The notes under the pieces: generated by a model | The model's database searches: none | What the model was told of the DNA's origin: nothing | The model's input: the letters and a program-made list of their open reading frames with translations, nothing else | Position numbers and translations under genes: made by a program | Assembly: GCA_964464625.1 (NCBI GenBank) | Contig: CAYXKD010000062.1 | Location: 1 to 10,519, forward strand | Length of the DNA: 10,519 nt | Direction: 5' to 3' | From: JAAZIN01 sp964464625 | GTDB taxonomy: Bacteria; Bacillota; Dethiobacteria; DTU022 | Shown: in pieces, positions 6,586 to 10,519 of the stretch | Layout: each line of letters starts with the position of its first letter | Position numbering within the stretch: position 1 is the first letter of the stretch

Positions 6586-7509
6586 TTATTGCTCCAGCAT
6601 CCTGCCGATTTCGGTCGCTGCCAGAGCACCGTCAGCCGCAGCAGTAACCACCTGACGCAGCGGTGTTTGCCGGACATCTCCGGCGGCAAATACACCAGAC
6701 AGATTGGTGCGAAGGTGGTTATCGGTAATAATGTAGCCTCGCTCATCAAGATTAATGCCGCTGCCGCTTAAGAAAGATGTTGAAGGCACCCTGCCCACAT
6801 AAAGGAATATGCCGGCGCAAGCGATAATATCTTCCTTATCCGTTTTGACATTTTTGACTTTAACCCCATCCACTTTTTTATCACCTGAAATCTTCAAGGG
6901 AATTGTATCCCAGCAAATTTCAATCTTCGGATTGGTTAAAGCACTGTCTTGTAAATTCTTCACTGCACGCAACTGGTCCCGGCGGTGGATAATGATTACT
7001 TTGCTGGCAAATCGGGTTAAAAACAACGCCTCCTCCACCGCAGCATCCCCTCCCCCGATCACTGCCACAACCTTGTTTTTGAAAAAGGCGCCATCACATA
7101 TAGCGCAGTAAGAGACACCGCGCCCCAGGAGTTCTTTTTCACCGGGTATGCCAAGCGTATTGGCATAGGTACCCGGAGCAAGAATAACCGTTTTGCCACG
7201 ATATATTCCCTGAGAAGTAAGCACCCGTTTTTCTTTTCCTTCTATGGCAAAACCGGTAACAGTAGCCATAATTATCTCAGCACCAAACTTTAGTGCCTGG
7301 CTTTCCATCTTTTGTCCCAGCTCTACCCCCTCCACGCCTTCAGGGAAACCCGGGTAATTATCCACTTTGAAGCTTGTGCCCATCTGACCGCCGGCAGCCA
7401 TCTGTTCAATTAACAGCACGCTGAGACTGGAGCGTGCACCGTACAGCGCTGCCGTCAAACCGGCCGGTCCTCCCCCAACAATTACCATGTCATAAATTTT
7501 GTCCTTCAA
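6586..7509 (-). CDS. trxB: Thioredoxin reductase (NADPH type)
   Basis: This 307-aa low-molecular-weight flavoprotein reduces thioredoxin. It shows the FAD-binding VGGGPAGLTAALYGAR (11-26), the IPGE motif (121-124), the redox-active pair in SYCAICDGAFF (C135, C138; CAIC rather than the commoner CATC), the pyridine-nucleotide fold VIGGGDAAVEEALFL (150-164) with HRRDQLRA (175-182) that fits NADPH binding, and the C-terminal FAD motif GVFAAGDVR (272-280). The start is TTG at 7509: GAAGGAGG lies 7-8 bases upstream, whereas the first in-frame ATG is at codon 8 and far from any RBS. The TTG overlaps the stop of a 29-codon ORF (TTGA), and the regulator gene is immediately upstream. It is probably co-transcribed from fmdB, and its substrate may be the TrxA encoded at 8812-9135. 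Confidence 0.96.
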   Translation of the reverse strand: MKDKIYDMVIVGGGPAGLTAALYGARSSLSVLLIEQMAAGGQMGTSFKVDNYPGFPEGVEGVELGQKMESQALKFGAEIIMATVTGFAIEGKEKRVLTSQGIYRGKTVILAPGTYANTLGIPGEKELLGRGVSYCAICDGAFFKNKVVAVIGGGDAAVEEALFLTRFASKVIIIHRRDQLRAVKNLQDSALTNPKIEICWDTIPLKISGDKKVDGVKVKNVKTDKEDIIACAGIFLYVGRVPSTSFLSGSGINLDERGYIITDNHLRTNLSGVFAAGDVRQTPLRQVVTAAADGALAATEIGRMLEQ

Positions 7510-7595
7510 GATTTTTCCTCCTTCGTATGCTCCCTGCCGCAGAAGTCACAGATTGCCTTCAGTTCCCTTTTAGCGGCGATGTTACAACTACACAT
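7506..7595 (-). CDS. 29-aa Cys-rich mini-protein (CxC...CxxC), overlapping the trxB start
   Basis: An ATG at 7595 opens 29 codons that fill the gap between the regulator and trxB. The peptide begins MCSC and contains ICDFCGREH, giving Cys at 2, 4, 16 and 19 plus His23, a spacing compatible with a zinc or other metal site or with dithiols; the tail is charged. An in-frame TAA lies immediately before the ATG, so this is the complete ORF. Its TGA stop overlaps the TTG start of trxB as TTGA, a typical translational-coupling junction, and the strong trxB RBS lies inside its last codons. Its own RBS is poor; the regulator's stop is 16 nt upstream, so re-initiation is possible. I do not recognise a family. 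It may be a real redox or metal peptide, or a coupling leader. Confidence 0.5.
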   Translation of the reverse strand: MCSCNIAAKRELKAICDFCGREHTKEEKS

Positions 7596-7611
7596 TTAAT
7601 TTTGTCGCTAC

Positions 7612-8382
7612 TTAATTATTCCCGCAGAGGTTTGCTTGTTTTAACAGTTTAATAAAATCAAGAATAAGCCTTAATTCTTTTTCATTGCACTGTCGGAGCA
7701 TCCTCAGTACAGTCTGCACCTTTTTCTCCAGGAGCAGTGTTCTTATCGCCGGATCCAAAAGACGCAACAGCTCTTGCAAACCCTCCTCTTCAGCAATAAA
7801 GTAACACGGTGTAATATTTAAAGCCGAGGAGATTTTTTCAATTGTTTGAAGAGAAGGCTGAACTTTATTCCTTTCAATCTGGCCGATTAGCCCGGGTGAA
7901 AGGCCTGCTTTTCTGGCCAGCTGTGACTGGTTTAGTCCCTGCTCCTCGCGTATTTGCATCAGTTTAGCGCCTAACGCTGCACCTGTTCCACTCAGATCAC
8001 TGAGCGAAACATCCAATCCGGCCGCAATTTTCCTCAGGCATCTGAGGGAAGGTGAAACAAGCCCTCTCTCTATCCCGCAAAGATAAGAGTAGGATATCTC
8101 CGAGACTTCAGCAAGTTTTTCCAGACTTAGCTTCTTTTTTTCGCGGTACATTCTAATACGTTCTCCCAGGATAATACCCTCCGTTTTTTTTTGCTCTATA
8201 AATTCTCTGGGAGATACATTTAAAGCTGCGGATAGTTTCTCTATTGTAGCCAGCGATGGTTTCTTACTCCCCCTTTCCAGTTCACTTAAATAAGAAAGGG
8301 AGATTCCTCCTTTTCCGGCAAGTTCCCCCAAAGTAAGATTCCTTTCTGCTCGCAATTCCCGGACACGTTCTCCCTTGAACAT
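7612..8382 (-). CDS. XRE-family transcriptional regulator with three HTH domains
   Basis: This 256-aa protein consists of three consecutive Cro/C1-type helix-turn-helix domains at about residues 4-62, 70-130 and 136-195, each with the pattern RxRExxxLsxxxLAxxxxIS..Y...IERG...PSL.tl.KI..aL.vs. A Leu-rich helical tail (200-251) may serve dimerisation. Single or double HTH_3 domains are usual; three in a row is uncommon. AAAGGAAG shortly before the ATG at 8382 supports the start. It lies 66 bp after fmdB and 16 bp before the mini-ORF preceding trxB, so it probably controls this redox operon. No sensor domain is visible; the cysteines (C102, C115, C193, C232, C253) could act as redox contacts, but that is inference. 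Confidence 0.88.
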   Translation of the reverse strand: MFKGERVRELRAERNLTLGELAGKGGISLSYLSELERGSKKPSLATIEKLSAALNVSPREFIEQKKTEGIILGERIRMYREKKKLSLEKLAEVSEISYSYLCGIERGLVSPSLRCLRKIAAGLDVSLSDLSGTGAALGAKLMQIREEQGLNQSQLARKAGLSPGLIGQIERNKVQPSLQTIEKISSALNITPCYFIAEEEGLQELLRLLDPAIRTLLLEKKVQTVLRMLRQCNEKELRLILDFIKLLKQANLCGNN

Positions 8383-8423
8383 TGTCTTCCTTTCTAAAGC
8401 TTTTGCAAATATTTTTCACCGCG

Positions 8424-8438
8424 GGAGCAAACTGCTCC
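8424..8438 (-). other. Small hairpin between fmdB and the regulator gene
   Basis: GGAGCA (8424-8429) and TGCTCC (8433-8438) form a perfect 6-bp stem with a 3-nt loop, followed on the - strand by an A-rich stretch and no T run. It is not a terminator by appearance; it may influence processing or expression between the two genes. Confidence 0.35.
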
Positions 8439-8448
8439 ATCTTTACAG

Positions 8449-8640
8449 TCAGCCCAAGCCGCTTCGTGGCGGAGCCTGGCAACCACCTTTACGTCCCGAA
8501 AAGAAAAAAGGACTGCCAAACAGTTGTTTAAGATCGGAAGAGGAACAGTGTGGACATTTAATCCGGTCTTTTTGGGAGATAGAGGTGAACACTGTAAACT
8601 TTTCATGACACTTTTTGCATATGAACTCGTAGGTAGGCAT
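8449..8640 (-). CDS. FmdB-family zinc-ribbon protein
   Basis: This 63-aa protein starts with MPTYEFICKKCHEKF, the hallmark of the FmdB/CxxC_CxxC_SSSS family, with two metal-binding pairs C8/C11 and C29/C32 (IKCPHCSSSDLKQLF). The Ser-rich segment after the second pair and a glycine-rich tail with a fifth cysteine (C54) are typical. The family was named from formamidase operons, but its biochemical role is not established; it is usually called a putative regulator. AAAGGAGTG about 8 bases before the ATG, preceded by a near-consensus promoter, supports the start. It is the first gene of the unit leading to the triple-HTH regulator and trxB. Confidence 0.9.
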   Translation of the reverse strand: MPTYEFICKKCHEKFTVFTSISQKDRIKCPHCSSSDLKQLFGSPFFFSGRKGGCQAPPRSGLG

Positions 8641-8704
8641 TGATATTCACTCCTTTCTCAATAACAAACTGCTTTTAAGTATTATTACAAACCAAAGTAT
8701 ATTT

Positions 8705-8733
8705 ATAATACTATCTACTGTTTACGCTGTCAA
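8705..8733 (-). promoter_or_regulatory. Sigma-A promoter of fmdB (and probably the regulator-trxB unit)
   Basis: On the - strand TTGACA (8733-8728) is a perfect -35 and TATTAT (8710-8705) a 5/6 -10, with an exact 17-bp spacer. Transcription would start near 8698, leaving a leader of about 57 nt. This is the strongest promoter seen in the window. Confidence 0.8.
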
Positions 8734-8749
8734 TAACAGCTTTTACAAT

Positions 8750-8788
8750 AAATAAGTCAAAATAAATACAGCCCCACAGGGGAGCTGT
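8750..8788 (-). terminator. Rho-independent terminator of trxA
   Basis: On the - strand ACAGC-T-CCC (8788-8780) pairs with GGGGCTGT (8775-8768), with one bulged T and loop CTGT, followed by ATTTATTTT. It begins 23 bp after the trxA stop and separates trxA from the fmdB promoter. Confidence 0.7.
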
Positions 8789-8811
8789 TGATACAAAAGA
8801 ATATCTATTTC

Positions 8812-9135
8812 TTACAGATGAGAATCGAGCTTGTCAGTGAGGGTCTCTTTGGGAATGACCCCGGTAAGGCTCTCAGCCACAGCTCCTTTTTTAAAAAGAA
8901 GCATTGTTGGGATACCCATAATCTCAAAACGCTGTGCCAATCCTGGATTTTCATCCACATTTACCTTAATTATTTTCAGCCGACCACTGTAATCTGCGGC
9001 CAGTTCGTCAAGTACAGGCGCTATCATCTGGCATGGTCCACACCATGGTGCCCAGAAATCGACCAGAACCGGCAGCTGTTCTTGCATCACTTGACCTTCA
9101 AATTCTGCTTCACCGATGTGTATAATCTCAGACAT
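8812..9135 (-). CDS. trxA: Thioredoxin
   Basis: This 107-aa cytoplasmic disulfide reductase carries the classical active site FWAPWCGPCQMIAP (C32, C35), the buried Asp26 (VLVDFW), and the cis-proline motif MGIPTMLLFKKG (P76). The length is the family norm of about 105-110 aa. The ATG at 9135 is preceded by AGGGG at about 6 bases. It has its own promoter and terminator, so it appears monocistronic, while its reductase gene trxB lies three genes downstream on the same strand in the next unit. Assignment is firm. Confidence 0.97.
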   Translation of the reverse strand: MSEIIHIGEAEFEGQVMQEQLPVLVDFWAPWCGPCQMIAPVLDELAADYSGRLKIIKVNVDENPGLAQRFEIMGIPTMLLFKKGAVAESLTGVIPKETLTDKLDSHL

Positions 9136-9158
9136 CTTTTACCCCTATACAGTTAATC

Positions 9159-9175
9159 GGAAGAGTACCTCTTCC
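9159..9175 (-). promoter_or_regulatory. 5'-terminal hairpin of the trxA mRNA
   Basis: GGAAGAG (9159-9165) and CTCTTCC (9169-9175) form a perfect 7-bp stem with a 3-nt loop. With the -10 at 9183-9188, transcription would start around 9176, so the message would begin with this hairpin. Such 5' stems are known to protect mRNAs from degradation; it could also be a DNA operator. Confidence 0.45.
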
Positions 9176-9182
9176 CGCTATC

Positions 9183-9211
9183 ATTCTAAAATATTATTCC
9201 CTTTAAATCAA
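9183..9211 (-). promoter_or_regulatory. Sigma-A promoter of trxA
   Basis: On the - strand TTGATT (9211-9206) and TAGAAT (9188-9183) are separated by exactly 17 bp. The -10 matches 5/6 and the -35 matches 4/6 of the consensus. The leader to the ATG at 9135 is about 40 nt. Confidence 0.65.
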
Positions 9212-9341
9212 CCGTTCTGCAGTTAAATTCACGGCTCCCAACCTACCAGATAATAGACCATTCACATTTATCCATGATCTTATATCCGGAAGGGTTATTC
9301 TTCCCCCTGTCGAAGTCTTTAGAAAAGTGGAGGTGCTTGCG

Positions 9342-9884
9342 ATGGCACAGTTTAAAGCTTTCGCCCATGGTGTCAGTGTTAACGGCGAAACAGTTCTTTC
9401 GGTGTTAGACGGGATGGGAGGGTTCAAAAAAAAGGCTTTACAGATTCTTTCCGAAAAAGGGATTGTTGACCCGCAACCAGGCTTGTGGTATCCGCAGCAA
9501 GCATGGTTGGATGCCTTCAAAGAAATATCGGATTCCATTGGAAAGAAAACCCTATTTGAAATTGGTAAAACAGTACCGAATAACGCTCAATGGCCCCAGG
9601 AAATTGACAGCCTGGAAAAAGCCCTTGATTCTATTGATCAGGCCTATCACATGAACCATAAAGATGGGGAAATCGGCCATTATCACTTTCAGAAAACAGG
9701 GGATAATAGCGGTACGATGGTCTGTAAGAACCCATACCCCTGCGAATTTGACTTTGGTATTATCACTGCTGTGGCCCGAAAATTCAAACCGTCGCCCACT
9801 ACAGTAGTATCAGTTAAACATGATGATTCGGCAAATTGCCGAAGAAAAGGGGATGACTCCTGCACTTATCTGATCACATGGTAG
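9342..9884 (+). CDS. V4R-like small-molecule-binding/sensor protein, function unknown
   Basis: This 180-aa soluble protein has no membrane segment or enzymatic motif that I recognise. Its C-terminal half resembles V4R-type domains (the heme-NO-binding-like fold found in small-ligand sensors): CKNPYPCEFDFGII (C128, C134), then CRRKGDDSCTYLITW at the end (C166, C174). The middle contains LWYPQQAWLDAFKEI and a YHMNHKDG.IGHYHF segment rich in histidine (H103, H106, H113, H115). Four paired cysteines could bind a metal or form disulfides. The ATG at 9342 is preferred over the GTG at 9327 because TGGAGGTG sits six bases before it, overlapping the GTG. Its leader has a GGAAG/CTTCC stem (9288-9304). 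It is divergent from trxA and has its own terminator. The V4R link is from memory of the pattern and is moderate; the ligand is unknown. Confidence 0.65.
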   Translation: MAQFKAFAHGVSVNGETVLSVLDGMGGFKKKALQILSEKGIVDPQPGLWYPQQAWLDAFKEISDSIGKKTLFEIGKTVPNNAQWPQEIDSLEKALDSIDQAYHMNHKDGEIGHYHFQKTGDNSGTMVCKNPYPCEFDFGIITAVARKFKPSPTTVVSVKHDDSANCRRKGDDSCTYLITW

Positions 9885-9888
9885 CAAC

Positions 9889-9960
9889 GCCAGACACGGT
9901 CCTCTACCTTAATAATTAAACTACACCCCCGTTACCGGGGAAAATTATCTGGCATTTTTT
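9889..9960 (+). terminator. Terminator after the V4R-like gene
   Basis: GCCAGA (9889-9894) pairs with TCTGGC (9948-9953) and is followed by ATTTTTT. Inside lie a TTAATAATTAA palindrome (9909-9919) and a CCCCG/CGGGG stem (9927-9940). The outer stem plus T run is five bases after the stop codon and fits a branched rho-independent terminator. Confidence 0.6.
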
Positions 9961-9992
9961 ACACAGGGTCGTAAGCGTCAATCCCGCCCTCA

Positions 9993-10009
9993 CATAGGAT
10001 AAACCTATG
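9993..10009. repeat. Short inverted repeat CATAGG/CCTATG
   Basis: CATAGG (9993-9998) and CCTATG (10004-10009) are perfect arms around ATAAA. It lies 27 bp upstream of the 28-bp palindrome, which contains the related TAGG/CCTA core. Confidence 0.45.
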
Positions 10010-10035
10010 CAAGCAGTACAATCACTTTAAATACA

Positions 10036-10063
10036 GTTGAAAAAGTAGGCCTACTTTTTCAAC
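10036..10063. promoter_or_regulatory. Perfect 28-bp palindrome upstream of a small ORF
   Basis: GTTGAAAAAGTAGG is followed directly by its exact reverse complement, with no loop and no mismatch. It ends 5 bp before the GAGGTG ribosome-binding site of the ORF at 10081. Such symmetry suits a dimeric or tetrameric DNA-binding protein or a cruciform; as RNA it would be a strong hairpin controlling the ORF. The run of T in the second arm is inside the stem, so it is not an ordinary terminator. Confidence 0.6.
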
Positions 10064-10080
10064 CATGGTGAGGTGATTGT

Positions 10081-10212
10081 ATGGACACACAAAAGGACTG
10101 TTGTAAAGGGGTTCATACTAAAGATACTTTTTCTTTTGACCCCTTTTTAGAAGCACTCTTTATATCAAACAGGGACAGATCTTCTCAAAAAAGATCTGTC
10201 CCTATAATCTAA
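10081..10212 (+). CDS. Possible 43-aa protein of unknown function
   Basis: The ATG at 10081 follows GAGGTG by about seven bases, a good RBS. The peptide starts MDTQKDCCKGVHTKD, with adjacent cysteines C7 and C8, continues with an aromatic stretch FSFDPFLEALF, and ends in a basic tail encoded by a 33-bp hairpin (10171-10203). The stop is 7 bp from the 3' end of the convergent 5S gene. The last 13 residues look like read-through into the hairpin element, so an original longer protein may have been truncated. A second stem, AAAGGGGT (10105-10112) / ACCCCTTT (10139-10146), lies within the frame and could mean that the region is structural rather than coding. No family recognised. Confidence 0.35.
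   Translation: MDTQKDCCKGVHTKDTFSFDPFLEALFISNRDRSSQKRSVPII
10171..10203. repeat. 13-bp perfect inverted repeat downstream of 5S rRNA
   Basis: AGGGACAGATCTT (10171-10183) and AAGATCTGTCCCT (10191-10203) flank the 7-nt CTCAAAA. It begins 16 bp after the 5S 3' end in the direction of rRNA transcription. Neither strand has a following T run, so an rRNA terminator is possible but not typical. It could also be a small mobile or repetitive element; only one copy is in this window. Confidence 0.6.
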
Positions 10213-10219
10213 ATAGTTC

Positions 10220-10335
10220 TCCGGCGGTGACCTACTCTCCCGGGGGCTTACGCCCCGAGTACCATCGGCGCTGGAGGGCTTAACGGCCGTGTTCGGGATG
10301 GGAACGGGTGTGGCCCCTCCGCCAGTACCACCGGA
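10220..10335 (-). rRNA. 5S ribosomal RNA
   Basis: Read on the - strand the segment begins TCCGGTGGTACTGGCGG and ends CACCGCCGGA, the two arms of the 5S helix I. It contains the universal CCCATCCCGAACACGG loop and the GGTACTCGGGG...GGGAGAGTAGG region. The 116-nt length is normal. It is the last gene of an rRNA operon transcribed leftwards from the right of the window. Confidence 0.97.
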
Positions 10336-10356
10336 AACCTTTCAAGAGGCAAGAGA

Positions 10357-10447
10357 CAAGAACATAGAGGCAAGAAAAGCAACAAGCATACCATTACTGC
10401 AACTAATCCTTAGCAAGAGAAGGGTTTTTCCTGCTTCTATTCTCTTG
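10357..10447 (-). other. 23S-5S spacer with a long processing stem
   Basis: Segments 10357-10378 and 10426-10447 are complementary over 22 nt with only a few mismatches or G-U pairs, and could form a long stem in the precursor RNA between 23S and 5S. The repeats AGAGGCAAGA around 10345 and 10366 give alternative pairings. No tRNA gene is present in this spacer. A role in rRNA maturation is inferred from position. Confidence 0.5.
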
Positions 10448-10487
10448 TTTCCTGTTTCCTGAAGACTGCATAGCGGTGTAGGTTTCG

Positions 10488-10519
10488 GATCAAGTCCTCG
10501 ACCGATTAGTACCGGTCCG
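10488..10519 (-). rRNA. 23S ribosomal RNA, 3' end (partial)
   Basis: On the - strand the window edge reads GGTACTAATCGGTCGAGGAC followed by TTGATCC, the highly conserved 3' terminus of bacterial 23S rRNA. Only about 32 nt lie in the window; the rest is to the right. The exact 3' end is approximate. Confidence 0.9.

Noticed and set aside
8394..8606. 70-codon - strand frame overlapping fmdB
   Set aside because: FmdB (8449-8640) has the family start, metal cysteines, RBS and promoter; the other frame has none of these.
9327..9341. GTG start giving a 5-residue longer V4R-like protein
   Set aside because: The GTG is part of the Shine-Dalgarno sequence TGGAGGTG that serves the ATG at 9342, and no other RBS precedes it.
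9203..9538. 111-codon - strand frame
   Set aside because: It overlaps the trxA promoter and the start of the V4R-like gene on the opposite strand and shows no motif.
10171..10203. Transposon terminal inverted repeat
   Set aside because: Arms are separated by only 7 nt, there is no transposase and no target duplication, so only a hairpin or small repeat is supported.
10336..10487. tRNA gene or CRISPR-like array in the 23S-5S spacer
   Set aside because: The AGAGGCAAGA-type repeats are short and irregular and pair with the other side of the spacer; no cloverleaf or TTCGA arm is seen.

Overview
The window looks like a chromosomal segment of a low-to-medium GC Firmicute, most likely an anaerobic member of the Clostridia. 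The evidence is strong purine-rich Shine-Dalgarno sequences before most genes, GTG and TTG starts, sigma-A promoters with 17-bp spacers, a ThiI without a rhodanese domain next to its own cysteine desulfurase, and a 5S/23S junction without a tRNA. The species cannot be named from the sequence.

Left part (1-2761, + strand): a sulfur-trafficking operon. It encodes a 73-aa NifU C-terminal-domain (Nfu-type) Fe-S carrier, a NifS/IscS-type cysteine desulfurase and ThiI. The desulfurase-ThiI pair matches the Bacillus subtilis NifZ-ThiI arrangement for 4-thiouridine in tRNA. Two small hairpins lie between the first two genes, and one covers the ribosome-binding region of the desulfurase. Tail-to-tail with thiI, overlapping it by 20 bp, is a membrane protein of the Lgt fold on the - strand that has lost most Lgt catalytic residues.

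Middle (3609-6585, - strand): a 321-bp spacer, a long-chain acyl-CoA synthetase (AMP-forming) and, just upstream of it, a decayed enoyl-CoA hydratase. The hydratase keeps only its C-terminal half and has at least one clear frameshift and probably two more. Beyond it is about 285 bp of unassigned DNA with a tandem 15-bp hairpin repeat.

Right-middle (6586-9135, - strand): a thiol-redox block, read trxA, fmdB, triple-HTH regulator, 29-aa Cys-rich ORF, trxB. trxA has its own promoter, a 5'-terminal hairpin and a terminator. fmdB starts from a near-perfect promoter, and no clear terminator separates it from trxB. The tiny ORF, with a CxC and a CxxC motif, overlaps the TTG start of trxB in a TTGA junction, which suggests translational coupling.

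Right end (9136-10519): divergent from trxA is a 180-aa V4R-like protein with four cysteines, followed by a terminator. Next comes a stretch dense in inverted repeats, including a perfect 28-bp palindrome immediately before a 43-codon ORF with a good RBS. The window ends in the 3' end of a - strand rRNA operon: 5S, a spacer that can fold into a long processing stem, and the last bases of 23S.
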